A stretch of 64,000 bases of DNA from an uncultured Odoribacter sp. (GCA_900541415.1 UQJP01000010.1:56686-120685), one strand, 5' to 3'. Numbered from the stretch's first letter, positions 17,650 to 27,741 are shown. The notes: a model not told the origin generated them from the letters alone. Made by a program: numbers and translations.

Positions 17650-17675
17650 AGAGCCGCGGTTGCGGCTCTTTTTTA
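17650..17675 (+). terminator. Intrinsic terminator after the S41 protease gene
   Basis: An 8-bp stem AGAGCCGC / GCGGCTCT (17650-17657 with 17662-17669, loop GGTT) begins 6 bases after the stop codon and is followed by a T-run. Confidence 0.85.
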
Positions 17676-17692
17676 TTTCCCATATTTTTAAT

Positions 17693-17700
17693 TATTTTTG
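17693..17700 (+). promoter_or_regulatory. Promoter -7 element of the DUF3857 gene pair
   Basis: TATTTTTG fits TAnnTTTG and lies 40 bases upstream of the ATG at 17741. It supports that start over the GTG at 17708. Confidence 0.55.
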
Positions 17701-17740
17701 GTGAAGTGTGCGAAACAAACATCAACCAAAAATAATTAAC

Positions 17741-19696
17741 ATGAAACCATTCTTTTCTGCCCTTTTTATTCTTTGCTTCCTATGGATGCCCGGAATAGCA
17801 CAAAATTGGCAAACATTTGACCAGCAAGTAAAACAAGAAAAAGATTTTCAAAATCAACCTGTAATCGTTCTGCTCGACAGCACCAGCGTACAGGTAGCCA
17901 ATAACGGCTCCGGGACTTTTACAATCCGGAAAATCATAAAAGTAGGAACACCGCAGGGGGCTCTAAAAAACCGGGTATTGAAATACGATTATGACCCGCT
18001 CACGGCCTTCGCAGAATTTAAAACCGTCACAGTCTATCGTCCGGACGGTTCTATCAAAAACATCGATCCTAAAACCGCGCAGGACTACGCAGCTCCCGCA
18101 CGCGCTATTTACTGGGGAGCCCGGCAAATCATGATCGAACTGGGACAATTAGAGCCCGGCAGCGTGGTCGATTATGAAATCGCGAAAAAAGGATTCACCT
18201 ATGCCCTGCTCGGCTCGGCCGATGAAGACCGCTTTGTTCCGCCTATGCGGGGACAATTTTATGACATCGTTCCTTTCTGGGTCACGGAACCGACCGTAAA
18301 AAAGGTGTACCGGGTAAGTATTCCGGGAAATAAAGATATGCAATATCAGTTTTATCAGGGAGAATGCACTTCTTCTCTCCGCTTTGAAAACGACCGGAAA
18401 GTATATTCTTTTAGCAAAGAATTGGTAACACCCTTTAAAAGGGAATCGAATATGGTCGATCTTTTCGACGTAGCTCCTAAATTAATGATGTCCTCCACCC
18501 CTAACTGGCAGGAAAAATCCCTCTGGTTCTATAAAGTGAACGAAGATTACGGTAGTTTCGAACCCACTCCCGAAGCCCAAAAGAAAGTAAACGAACTGAT
18601 TAAAGGCAAGAAAACCGAAATGGAAAAAATTGCAGTGCTTACCCATTGGGTAGCCGACAATATGCGCTATTCCGGTATTTCTATGGGAAAAGGGGAAGGC
18701 TACACCCTTCACAACACCCAAATGAATTTCACCGACCGTTGCGGCGTTTGTAAGGATAAAGCGGCTTTATTGATCTCTATGCTCCGTATGGCGGGTTTCG
18801 AAGCCTATCCGGCCATGACAATGGCCGGATCAAGGGTAGAATCGATCCCGGCAGATCATTTTAACCATAGTGTTGCCGTTGTTAAGCTTTCAAGCGGAAC
18901 GTACATGCCTCTCGATCCCACCTGGGTTCCCTTTCTCCGGGAATTATGGTCGAGTGCAGAGCAACAACAAAACTACCTGCCGGGAGTGCCGGAAAGTTCC
19001 GACCTGCAAATTACTCCGCTTTCAGCCCCGGAAAATCACTATTTCAAAATATACGCCAACACTTCGCTGGACGAAAAAGGAACTCTTTCCGGTGAATTTA
19101 CGGTCATGGCCGAAGGGCAATCCGACGGCGCTGTCCGCAGAACCTTCACTTCCGGATTTATGGATAATTGGAAAAATGCCCTGGAGGCAGAACTGCTGAA
19201 AGTTTCGCCTCAGGCAAAACTATTAAGCGTAGATTATGGAAAAGACCCTAAAAACTACACGGCAGCCCCTATCCGCATCAAAATGAAATTCACCGTTCCC
19301 AACTATGCACTGGCCGGAGAAAACGTACTGATTATGCAACCTTTAGTGTTCAGCAATCTTTACAATCAGGTACGTTCCTACCTGGGAATAAATACCACTT
19401 TGGAAGAACGCCAATACGCCTTTAAAGACAGGTGTTCGCGTTATGTAGAACTAAAAGAAACCATGTCACTCCCCAAAGGCTACAAAATGGTACAGGAAAA
19501 CCGGGAAACCACAACAAGCGAAAATCCGGTAGCCTCTTTTAGCGGATATGTGAAACAGGAAAATAGCCAGCTCCAGATACTTCAAAAACTAACCCTGGGA
19601 AAACGGGTATACGAAGCAGAAGACTGGAAAGCTTTCCGTGAAGCTGTAAATGCTCATAAATCATTTGCCGGAGAGCAGCTTATTTTCAAAAAATAA
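17741..19696 (+). CDS. DUF3857 / transglutaminase-like secreted protein
   Basis: Starting at ATG 17741 the protein has 651 residues and a signal peptide (MKPFFSALFILCFLWMPGIAQ). The N-terminal half is a DUF3857 beta domain. A transglutaminase-like core follows, with a complete apparent triad: Cys in DRCGVCKDKAALLISMLR (about residue 336), His in DHFNHSVAVV and Asp in MPLDPTW. Such proteins are periplasmic or surface-exposed in Bacteroidota; some act as cysteine proteases or amidases, but the substrate is unknown. The gene is followed 49 bases later by a second DUF3857 protein in which the triad is lost, which suggests that the two proteins work as a pair. Confidence 0.85.
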   Translation: MKPFFSALFILCFLWMPGIAQNWQTFDQQVKQEKDFQNQPVIVLLDSTSVQVANNGSGTFTIRKIIKVGTPQGALKNRVLKYDYDPLTAFAEFKTVTVYRPDGSIKNIDPKTAQDYAAPARAIYWGARQIMIELGQLEPGSVVDYEIAKKGFTYALLGSADEDRFVPPMRGQFYDIVPFWVTEPTVKKVYRVSIPGNKDMQYQFYQGECTSSLRFENDRKVYSFSKELVTPFKRESNMVDLFDVAPKLMMSSTPNWQEKSLWFYKVNEDYGSFEPTPEAQKKVNELIKGKKTEMEKIAVLTHWVADNMRYSGISMGKGEGYTLHNTQMNFTDRCGVCKDKAALLISMLRMAGFEAYPAMTMAGSRVESIPADHFNHSVAVVKLSSGTYMPLDPTWVPFLRELWSSAEQQQNYLPGVPESSDLQITPLSAPENHYFKIYANTSLDEKGTLSGEFTVMAEGQSDGAVRRTFTSGFMDNWKNALEAELLKVSPQAKLLSVDYGKDPKNYTAAPIRIKMKFTVPNYALAGENVLIMQPLVFSNLYNQVRSYLGINTTLEERQYAFKDRCSRYVELKETMSLPKGYKMVQENRETTTSENPVASFSGYVKQENSQLQILQKLTLGKRVYEAEDWKAFREAVNAHKSFAGEQLIFKK

Positions 19697-19745
19697 CACA
19701 TTATGAACAAATGAATTATATTCATTCAACTAAATAAAGACTATC

Positions 19746-21533
19746 ATGAAAAAATATATACTATCACTGCTTGCCTGTTTCATGCTGTTTGCCTCGGCAC
19801 AGGCGATACCGGAAGCAGAATTCATCAAGATTACGAAAGACTACACTTTCCAGCCGGATGGAAGCTATCAGATCAGATATTATAAACAATTAAAAATCAA
19901 TACACACATTGCTTTTAATAATTTATATGGTGAAACTTTTATCATTTATAATCCTAAATATCAAACTGTTAAAATCAATTCATCATACACCAGGCAAGCC
20001 GACGGGACTATCATAAAAACCCCGGAAAATGCTTTTAATGAAGTGCTTCCCTCCAATGCAGCCGATGCCCCTGCTTATAACCATTTACGTGAATTGGTCA
20101 TTACGCATACAGGATTGGAAATCGGGGCAACCATTTTCCTGGACTATACCCTTGAAACAAAAGCCGGTTACCTGCCCGATGGAATCATGCCGGAAACAGA
20201 CGATATACTGGAAGAACTAAGTCCGGTAAAAGAATACACCATTAATATCGATGTACCCGCTTCCTACCCTCTGAATTACATACTTACCGCCAGTCAGGTG
20301 AAACCGAAAATAACCGAAAAAGGGAATATGAAACAATATTCCTGGCAATTCAAAAACATCCCGGCAGCAGCAAATGAATCGAAAATTCCCGATAGTGTTA
20401 TTCCAAGGCTCATCACATCTTGCTACGAATCGCAGCTCATGGCTTTAAAAACTCTATATGGTAATTATTTCACCGACCAACCGGATGAAACGGTGAAAAA
20501 CAAAGTGGAAGAATTGACCACAGGGAAAAAGGACAATCTGGAAAAGATTTTAGCTCTTCAGCAATTCGTGGCCGGGCAAATCGCATTCTGCCGGATTCCC
20601 TTCGAGCAGGCAGGTTACACAGCCCGCACTCCTAAAGAGGTATTAAACACGGCATACGGAACCGATACCGAAAAAAACAGATTATTGATAAACATGCTCC
20701 GGGCTATGGGACAAAAACCCGAAATCGTGGTGCTTTTCCCAGCCAGCCTGCAAAACGGCATCAAAGGATTGAATGCGGTATCCTCTTTCAGGATAAAAGT
20801 CAATAATAATGGCAAACCCCTGTTTTTATCAGCACTGCTTTATCCGACTCCTTCCCTAGAATTAAGCGGGCATCAAAAGAATATATGGATGATTTCCGAC
20901 ACAGAAATTTTGCCTTTAAGCATTGTTGAAAACAATAATTCGGTAAACTACAAGGCGAACATCCAGTTATCCGGCGAAAAAGCGGAAATAAACGGCCGAT
21001 TCATCGTAAAGGGAGGAATGATCGCAACTTTGGACACAGCTTCTACCGGAAAATACATTAAAAACCTTTGTTCACAGGCCGGAAAACTCACCTCTTCGAA
21101 GTTCAATTCAGCCGAGCCGAGAAATGCGGATATGAACTTTTCAGCTGAAAAAGAATTGAGCGCAACACACAATTACCTACTCTACCAATTACCCTCTGTA
21201 AACATTGGCCTGAATTCATGGTATTTAGGAACATTGAACAACTCCCGGAAAAAACCTTACGAACTGGCTTATCCGATAACAGAAAACTATTCTTACACCA
21301 TTACTTTAGCTCCGGAAATGACTTTAAAGACAAAAGCAGTCAATATCGACATCAATAAACCTTTTGGAAAACTCCATATTTCGGTAGTTCCCAAAGGGAA
21401 CTACATTACGGTGAATAAAGAAATACAGTTCAACAAAACCATTCTTTCTCCGTCAGAATACCAGGAGTTCAGAAACATGTATAACATTTGGAATGATAAA
21501 AATTATAACACATTATTAATCGAAACCAAATAA
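19746..21533 (+). CDS. DUF3857 protein with degenerate transglutaminase core
   Basis: The 595-residue protein has a signal peptide (KYILSLLACFMLFASAQA) and the same architecture as its upstream neighbour: an N-terminal DUF3857 domain, then a transglutaminase-like region. Where the neighbour has GVCKDKAALLISMLRMAG, this protein has GTDTEKNRLLINMLRAMG, so the catalytic cysteine is missing. The His and Asp motifs are not recognisable either (FRIKVNNNGKPLFL, then YPTPSLEL). I infer a non-enzymatic partner or binding protein derived from an active paralogue. It is probably co-transcribed with that paralogue. Confidence 0.8.
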   Translation: MKKYILSLLACFMLFASAQAIPEAEFIKITKDYTFQPDGSYQIRYYKQLKINTHIAFNNLYGETFIIYNPKYQTVKINSSYTRQADGTIIKTPENAFNEVLPSNAADAPAYNHLRELVITHTGLEIGATIFLDYTLETKAGYLPDGIMPETDDILEELSPVKEYTINIDVPASYPLNYILTASQVKPKITEKGNMKQYSWQFKNIPAAANESKIPDSVIPRLITSCYESQLMALKTLYGNYFTDQPDETVKNKVEELTTGKKDNLEKILALQQFVAGQIAFCRIPFEQAGYTARTPKEVLNTAYGTDTEKNRLLINMLRAMGQKPEIVVLFPASLQNGIKGLNAVSSFRIKVNNNGKPLFLSALLYPTPSLELSGHQKNIWMISDTEILPLSIVENNNSVNYKANIQLSGEKAEINGRFIVKGGMIATLDTASTGKYIKNLCSQAGKLTSSKFNSAEPRNADMNFSAEKELSATHNYLLYQLPSVNIGLNSWYLGTLNNSRKKPYELAYPITENYSYTITLAPEMTLKTKAVNIDINKPFGKLHISVVPKGNYITVNKEIQFNKTILSPSEYQEFRNMYNIWNDKNYNTLLIETK

Positions 21534-21534
21534 C

Positions 21535-21585
21535 AAGAAGCATCCGGCACAGGATTTCCCTGTAAACCATCCCTGCTTCTTTTAA
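21535..21585 (+). terminator. Possible terminator after the DUF3857 pair
   Basis: AAGAAGCA (21535-21542) pairs with TGCTTCTT (21574-21581) around an inner small hairpin (ACAGG / CCTGT), followed by a short T stretch. It begins 1 base after the stop codon. It is branched, hence only moderate confidence. Confidence 0.5.
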
Positions 21586-21591
21586 ACGGTT

Positions 21592-21645
21592 AAAATCAGT
21601 ATATTTCCCGGACAATGGATGTCAATAAGGAAATATACTGGTTTT
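21592..21645. repeat. 17-bp inverted repeat hairpin
   Basis: Arms at 21592-21608 and 21629-21645 pair over 17 positions with one G-T pair; the inner 12 bp (CAGTATATTTCC / GGAAATATACTG) are perfect. The loop is 20 bases. A T-rich stretch follows on the right. It may be a second, strong terminator for the rightward genes, or a small mobile-palindrome remnant. Confidence 0.6.
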
Positions 21646-22143
21646 CTTTTTATACGATTCTAAAAGATTTAAACGCCATCTATCCGGACTCACAATTCAA
21701 ACCTAACTTCTCAAAAATACAAATCAAAGGGTTCGGACAACAATGGATTTTCAAATTTCCACTCGTTCTCATCTGATTAAGCCTCACAGAAAATCAAAAA
21801 CCGCCGGATTGAAATAAAAACAAAAGATAACATACTAACAATCAATACATTATTGTAGATTTGTTTTTTATTAACCGATTCTGAATTTCGACACAAAAAT
21901 CAAAAATACGGTCAAAACAATCCAATACACTGATTAACAGACATATAACTACACATCTATCAAACAGAAAACGAAATGGAAAATAAAGGACATAAAAAAC
22001 ATGGAAAAACAGAAGTAAAAACGAATAAAGCAAATTGAATAAAAAACAGAATCCGATAAATCCGGCTAAAATCACTTATAACAAAACGCTTCCGCACAAT
22101 AACATTCCATGACAAAACGATACAAGTAAAAACCGGACAAAAT
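21646..22143. other. AT-rich intergenic region, nothing recognised
   Basis: This 500-base stretch separates the rightward DUF3857 genes from the leftward uvrC gene. It is AT-rich with many A-tracts. Short frames here have no recognisable protein features, and I see no tRNA-like or terminator-like fold beyond those listed. Confidence 0.5.
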
Positions 22144-23943
22144 TTATTCCTGATTAAAATAATCGAACACAAGTTGAGCTCTTTTCATCCCTAACACTTT
22201 AGTCAAATCCTCTAAGGATGCCTTTTTAATATTCTCTACGGATTTAAATTCCTGCAACAACTGTGTTTCAGCCTTTTCTCCGATACCTTTTATACCACTT
22301 AAAACACTAACAATTTGGGCTTTTTCACGCAATTTCCTGTGAAAGGTAATTCCAAATCGGTGAGCTTCGTCACGAATATGCATCAACGTTTTCAAAGCAA
22401 CGGAATTTTTAGCCAACAAATAGGGATCTTTATCTTCTGGAAAATAAATTTCCTCCATTTGTTTTGCCAATCCCAATATGGCAACTTTACCATATAAATC
22501 GAGCTTCTTTAAACTGTTTACAGCAGAATGTAACTGCCCTTTTCCTCCATCGATCACAATCAGGTCCGGCAATTCAAGTCCTTCATCCAGCACCCGGTGA
22601 TACCGGCGGTATATAATCTCTTCCATAGAAGCAAAGTCGTCTGCACCAACCACCGTTTTCACGTGGAACTTCCTATATTCCCGTTTGGCGGGTTTACCGT
22701 CGATAAATACAACACAAGAAGCCACCGGATTGGTTCCCTGTATATTAGAGTTATCGAAACATTCAATACGATGGGGCAAAGTTGGCAACTTTAACTCTAA
22801 CTTAATGGTTTTCAATATATTAAACTTAGGATCTTCTTTTTTAGTGCTTCGTTGCCTATCCTTATCCATCTTAAAATAGGAAACATTACGTTCCGACAAC
22901 TCCAGCAACTGCTTCTTATCTCCCCGCTGCGGAATCACATAAGACACCCCTTCCAATTCTATATCGGGAAGAAAAGGAACAATAATTTCTCTCGAATGGC
23001 TATTCACCAACTGCCGGATTTCATAAATACCAAAAGAAAGCAATTCTTCTTTAGCTTCATCGATTTTTTTCTCCAATTCAATGGTATGTACTTGAATTAC
23101 AGCTCCATGTACAATACGTAAATAGTTGATATAAGCATACTTATCATCTTCGATATAAGAAAATACATCCGTATCGCTAATTGTCGTGCGGACAATCGTC
23201 GATTTCGATTGGTAAGAACGGATCGATTCTAAAGCCTCTTTCATTTCATTTGCCTTTTCAAACTGCAAAGCATCGGCAAATTCATTCATTTTACGGATCA
23301 TAACCTCAATAACAGAAGATAAATTCCCTTTCAAAATATTCCTGATCTGGGCAATAAACTCGTTGTATTCGGCTTCTCTAATTCTCCCCACACAAGGACC
23401 GATACAGTTTCCGATGTGATATTCCAGGCAAACTTTAAACTTACAATTATCGATTGCTTTCTGCGTAAGAGGCAAATTACAAGTACGGAGTTTATACAAA
23501 GATTTTATCAAAGCAATCAACGTATGTGCGAAACGCGTGGAAGTATAAGGTCCGAAATATTCCGATCCGTCACGAACAAAGCGGCGAGTGATAAAAACAC
23601 GCGGAAAAGGCTCTTTTTTTATACATATCCAGGGATAACTCTTATCATCCTTTAATAAAATATTGTACTTAGGCTTATATTTCTTTATCAGATTATTTTC
23701 CAACAAAAGAGCGTCTTGCTCACTTTCAACGACAATATATCTAAAATCATATATCTTACTGACCAAAACCCTCGTTTTGTCTGATTGGTTTGTTTTATTA
23801 AGATAAGATAAAACTCTATTTTTTAACTTCTTAGCCTTTCCTATATAAATAATCGATCCTGAAGCATCAAAATATTGATACACTCCAGGACTTTGGGGCA
23901 ATTCGCTGATTTTCTTTTTTAATTCATCATCATATAAAGCCAT
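22144..23943 (-). CDS. uvrC: UvrABC excinuclease subunit C
   Basis: The 599-residue protein carries the GIY-YIG nuclease domain at the N-terminus (GVYQYFDASGSIIYIGKAKK), which makes the 3' incision. A UVR motif that contacts UvrB lies at about 205-240 (FADALQFEKANEMKEALES). The RNase H-like domain that makes the 5' incision follows (IECFDNSNIQGTNPVAS, LIVIDGGKGQLHSA). The C-terminal tandem helix-hairpin-helix is seen in LSGIKGIGEKAETQLLQEF. The length is normal. It lies 31 bases downstream of the adenine deaminase gene on the same strand, so the two may be co-transcribed without an obvious functional tie. Confidence 0.96.
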   Translation of the reverse strand: MALYDDELKKKISELPQSPGVYQYFDASGSIIYIGKAKKLKNRVLSYLNKTNQSDKTRVLVSKIYDFRYIVVESEQDALLLENNLIKKYKPKYNILLKDDKSYPWICIKKEPFPRVFITRRFVRDGSEYFGPYTSTRFAHTLIALIKSLYKLRTCNLPLTQKAIDNCKFKVCLEYHIGNCIGPCVGRIREAEYNEFIAQIRNILKGNLSSVIEVMIRKMNEFADALQFEKANEMKEALESIRSYQSKSTIVRTTISDTDVFSYIEDDKYAYINYLRIVHGAVIQVHTIELEKKIDEAKEELLSFGIYEIRQLVNSHSREIIVPFLPDIELEGVSYVIPQRGDKKQLLELSERNVSYFKMDKDRQRSTKKEDPKFNILKTIKLELKLPTLPHRIECFDNSNIQGTNPVASCVVFIDGKPAKREYRKFHVKTVVGADDFASMEEIIYRRYHRVLDEGLELPDLIVIDGGKGQLHSAVNSLKKLDLYGKVAILGLAKQMEEIYFPEDKDPYLLAKNSVALKTLMHIRDEAHRFGITFHRKLREKAQIVSVLSGIKGIGEKAETQLLQEFKSVENIKKASLEDLTKVLGMKRAQLVFDYFNQE

Positions 23944-23974
23944 AGCGATATTGAAATAATTAAGTTACGACCAT

Positions 23975-25606
23975 TCAGTCGGACTCGGAAATAAACTTAA
24001 AATGTTCGTAATCGAACAATCCCTGTTCTCCTATTTTTAATTCGGGAATAACAATCAAAGACATAAAAGAGAGAGTCATAAAGGGAGAATCAAGTTTACA
24101 CCCCATTTGTTTCAATTCTTCTGTCAAGGTTTCCCAAAGGGAAGCTACCGTTTCTCCATCGGAAGCGGACATAATTCCCGCTATCGGAAGCGGCAGCTTG
24201 ATAATTCCTTTATTGTTTTTTACAGCCAATCCTCCTTTTTCAAGAATCACAGCATTAATCGCTTCTAAAATATCTTTATCCGAACAACCTACTGCTATAA
24301 TATTATGAGAATCGTGAGAAATAGTAGTGGCAAAAGCACCTTCTTTCAATTCAAAACCCGAAATAAAGGCTATTTGAGGAGGCGTATTTTGATAACGGTT
24401 TAAATAAACGATTTTGAGAATATCTCTTTTTACATCCGATTCAAAATTTCGAATTGGAGATTCCAGCTCAAAATCGATTCTCCGGGTAACCAGTTCTCCC
24501 GGAATCACTTTTATAGATACGATTTTTTTCTTTATCGGTTTAGTCAAATCCGTTAAAGAAATTGGATCCCGATTAAAATGATTGATAATTTTTATTGGTG
24601 CAGGGTGTGGTTTTTCATTATTTCCCGAATAGTTATATTTTTCTATTCCATCGATGTAAACAGATAAAACATCAAATGTATTCAGATTCCTGACTATAAT
24701 AAAATCGGCAGGATCCCCTTCCCTCAAACAACCTACATTGATTTTATAATGGGAAATCGGATTAAAAGAAGCTATTTTCAATACATCGAATAAATCGAAT
24801 CCATCACCAAGAGCTTTACGCACTAATTTGTCTATCTCTCCATAAGACAATAAATCGTTTGGATGAGAGTCATCCGTGCAAAACATGACCTTTTCAGGGT
24901 AATCGGCAATTAGCCACTTTAAAGCCTCGTAGTTTTTAGCAGCGCTTCCTTCCCGGATCAATATTTTCATTCCTGAATTAATTTTCTCGATAGCTTCTTC
25001 TAAAGAGGTACATTCATGATCGGTAGAAATACCTGCATCGATATATTTCTTTAAAAAACTACCGGACAACCCCGGGGCATGTCCGTCTATCGTCAGATGA
25101 TGGCGGCGAGCTATTTCGATTTTTGCCAATACCTCAGTATCATCTTGAACAACTCCCGGAACATTCATCATTTCAGATAAGCCTACAAATTTATGGTTAA
25201 GGGCCAATTGTTCAATGTCGGAAGATAATAAAACGCTCCCCGAAGAATCATAAGGGGTAGCGGGGACACAGGAAGGAATTGTAAAAAATGATTTTATACA
25301 ACTTTGTTTACTGTTTTCTATCATATACTCGATTCCCTCGGTACCCATCACATTTGCAATTTCATGCGGATCGTTTACAATAGCAACTGTACCCCGGCGA
25401 ATCGCTAATTTAGAAAATTCTTCCGGGATTAACATGGAACTCTCTATGTGTACATGGGCATCAATAAAACCCGGAGAAATATAGTGAGCGTATTTTTGGG
25501 AATTTCTGTTTATGGAAATAATTTTTCCTGAATCTATAGAAATGATTCCTGGATAAATTTCACGACGATGAATATCGATAATATTTCCTTCTATGTGTTG
25601 CATCAT
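23975..25606 (-). CDS. ade: Adenine deaminase
   Basis: The 543-residue amidohydrolase converts adenine to hypoxanthine and ammonia in purine salvage. The family signatures are HYISPGFIDAHVHIESSML (metal ligands HxH), AIVNDPHEIANVMG, HAPGLSG and FCTDDSHPNDLLSYG. The C-terminal domain with AGIMSASDGE is typical of the AdeC type. It could start at either of two adjacent ATG codons (25606 or 25603). A consensus parS site lies 62 bases upstream, so the gene start is close to a chromosome-segregation locus, probably without a regulatory link. Confidence 0.93.
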   Translation of the reverse strand: MMQHIEGNIIDIHRREIYPGIISIDSGKIISINRNSQKYAHYISPGFIDAHVHIESSMLIPEEFSKLAIRRGTVAIVNDPHEIANVMGTEGIEYMIENSKQSCIKSFFTIPSCVPATPYDSSGSVLLSSDIEQLALNHKFVGLSEMMNVPGVVQDDTEVLAKIEIARRHHLTIDGHAPGLSGSFLKKYIDAGISTDHECTSLEEAIEKINSGMKILIREGSAAKNYEALKWLIADYPEKVMFCTDDSHPNDLLSYGEIDKLVRKALGDGFDLFDVLKIASFNPISHYKINVGCLREGDPADFIIVRNLNTFDVLSVYIDGIEKYNYSGNNEKPHPAPIKIINHFNRDPISLTDLTKPIKKKIVSIKVIPGELVTRRIDFELESPIRNFESDVKRDILKIVYLNRYQNTPPQIAFISGFELKEGAFATTISHDSHNIIAVGCSDKDILEAINAVILEKGGLAVKNNKGIIKLPLPIAGIMSASDGETVASLWETLTEELKQMGCKLDSPFMTLSFMSLIVIPELKIGEQGLFDYEHFKFISESD

Positions 25607-25667
25607 AAGAAAAATAAGGGAATTATTACAGTTGGACGAAAAGACACTCTTCGCACCTTTTTAAAAT

Positions 25668-25683
25668 GTTCCACGTGAAACAT
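25668..25683. promoter_or_regulatory. parS: parS centromere site (ParB binding)
   Basis: TGTTCCACGTGAAACA matches the bacterial parS consensus TGTTnCACGTGAAACA at every defined position. It lies in the gap between adenine deaminase and mnmG. parS sites cluster near the replication origin in most bacteria. The parA/parB genes are not in the window. Confidence 0.85.
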
Positions 25684-25856
25684 TCGGAAAAAAGAAACTT
25701 ATTTCGTCCAATTACATGCTCTAAAATAGCACAATATTTCCGTACATACAGATTCAGACAAAATATTTTTTCAAACATTTATGCTTTTATCGTCATCTGA
25801 AAATCACGGTTTTCATTTTCGATAAAATAGTTCCCGCAATCAATAAACCTTTGTAA

Positions 25857-27740
25857 TTATCGCCCCATTAAAATTAAAAGCACATTAATATCTGCGGGCG
25901 ACACTCCACTAATCCGGGAAGCCTGTCCAATCGTGCGCGGTTGGATTTTAGATAACTTTTGACGGGCCTCTATAGAAAGATTCGTTAATTCTTCATAGTT
26001 AAACTTTCCGGCAATAACCAGATTTTCCAAACGGGATAGTTTATCGGCCAGCATTCGCTCTCTTTCTATATAACCGGAATATTTAATCAATATTTCAGAG
26101 GCCTCCACAATTTCATCCCGCATATTGTTTTGATCTACGAAATTCTTTAATGGAGGCAAAGCATTCAAAAGTTGAGGAATCCCTATCTGGGGACGAGTTA
26201 TAATATCCACCAATTTCATCCCCTGACGCAGAGGTGCAGTATTTAATGATTCCAAAATAGGATTGATCTCATCCGGCTTAACACTATAATTTCGGATATA
26301 ATCAACTAATATATCACGCTTTTCTATTTTATCTAAATATATATTATGTCTGTTTTGATTAACTAAACCAATTTCATATCCTTTGGGGGTTAATCGGTTG
26401 TCTGCATCATCCTGACGTAGCAAAATACGGTATTCGGCCCTGGAAGTAAACATCCGGTAAGGTTCATCCACTCCCTTCGTCACTAAATCGTCGATTAAAA
26501 CCCCTATGTACGCTTCATCGCGCTGCAAAATGAAATCGGCTTCGGAATGTAGCGATAAATGCGCATTGATTCCCGCCATCAATCCCTGGGCGGCCGCTTC
26601 TTCATATCCGGTTGTTCCGTTGATTTGCCCGGCAAAATAAAGTCCTCCGATCTGTTTTGTCTCGAGCGTATGATAAAGTTGAGTAGGTGGAAAATAATCG
26701 TATTCTATGGCATACCCCGGACGGAAGATTCTGATATTTTCAAAACCTTCAATCAATCGCAAAGCACGTAGTTGTATATCCCAGGGCAAAGAAGACGAAA
26801 AACCATTCAGATAGAATTCTGTGGTTGTCTCCCCTTCAGGCTCTAAAAAAAGATGGTGACTGGTTTTATCGGAAAATGTATCTAATTTAGTTTCTATACT
26901 GGGACAATAACGTGGACCTATACTTTGAATGGTCCCGTTAAACAAAGGACTATCTTTAAACCCTTCCCGGAGGACATTATGGACGTTTTCATTGGTGTAA
27001 GCCATATAACAAGGCCTGTGCACCAAATTGTTCGTATAATCGTAGTTTATGAAAGAAAAACGATGAAAATCATTTTCTCCGTCCTGCTCGGTCAATTTAG
27101 TAAAATCGATACTTCGTCCGTCGATACGCACCGGAGTTCCGGTTTTCATTCGTCCCACTTCGAAACCCAGTTCTTTCAATTGCGCAGGAATTCCGTAAGA
27201 AGCGGGCTCTGAAATCCTTCCTCCCTGAAAACTAACCCGGCCCACGTGCATCAGCCCGTTCAGAAAAGTACCATTGGTCAGAATAACTCTGGAAGCACGA
27301 AATTCAGCTCCTAAAGAAGTCACCACACCTTTCACCGCATCGTGCTCCACCAATAAACGTACAACATCGTCCTGCCACATATCCAGATTATCGGTATTTT
27401 CCAGAATATGTCTCCAGTTCGCAGAAAATTTCATCCGGTCACATTGCGACCGCGGACTCCACATAGCAGGACCTTTAGAAAGATTCAACATCCGGAACTG
27501 GATAGAACTTTGGTCGGTAACAATTCCCGACATTCCTCCTAAAGCATCTATTTCTCTGACTATCTGACCTTTAGCAATTCCCCCAATAGCCGGATTACAC
27601 GACATTTGAGCTATCTTATTCATATCCAGAGTAATAAGCAAGGTGCGTGATCCCAAATGAGCCGCAGCACAGGCTGCTTCACAACCCGCATGACCGGCTC
27701 CAACGACAATTACATCATAGTCAGGTAAAAGATTCGTCAT
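25857..27740 (-). CDS. mnmG: tRNA uridine-5-carboxymethylaminomethyl modification enzyme, FAD subunit
   Basis: The 627-residue flavoprotein works with MnmE to modify U34 of tRNAs reading split codon boxes. The FAD-binding Rossmann motif is VIVVGAGHAGCEAACAAAHLG. Other conserved parts are SCNPAIGGIAKGQIVREIDALGG, GRMKTGTPVRIDG and GYEEAAAQGLMAGINAHL. The C-terminal helical domain ends AGKFNYEELTNLSIEARQKL...ISGVSPADINVLLILM. Length is normal. It is separated by 1 base from ybeY and is the last gene of a long leftward train. In many bacteria mnmG (gidA) lies beside oriC, which fits the nearby parS. Confidence 0.97.
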   Translation of the reverse strand: MTNLLPDYDVIVVGAGHAGCEAACAAAHLGSRTLLITLDMNKIAQMSCNPAIGGIAKGQIVREIDALGGMSGIVTDQSSIQFRMLNLSKGPAMWSPRSQCDRMKFSANWRHILENTDNLDMWQDDVVRLLVEHDAVKGVVTSLGAEFRASRVILTNGTFLNGLMHVGRVSFQGGRISEPASYGIPAQLKELGFEVGRMKTGTPVRIDGRSIDFTKLTEQDGENDFHRFSFINYDYTNNLVHRPCYMAYTNENVHNVLREGFKDSPLFNGTIQSIGPRYCPSIETKLDTFSDKTSHHLFLEPEGETTTEFYLNGFSSSLPWDIQLRALRLIEGFENIRIFRPGYAIEYDYFPPTQLYHTLETKQIGGLYFAGQINGTTGYEEAAAQGLMAGINAHLSLHSEADFILQRDEAYIGVLIDDLVTKGVDEPYRMFTSRAEYRILLRQDDADNRLTPKGYEIGLVNQNRHNIYLDKIEKRDILVDYIRNYSVKPDEINPILESLNTAPLRQGMKLVDIITRPQIGIPQLLNALPPLKNFVDQNNMRDEIVEASEILIKYSGYIERERMLADKLSRLENLVIAGKFNYEELTNLSIEARQKLSKIQPRTIGQASRISGVSPADINVLLILMGR

Positions 27741-27741
27741 T

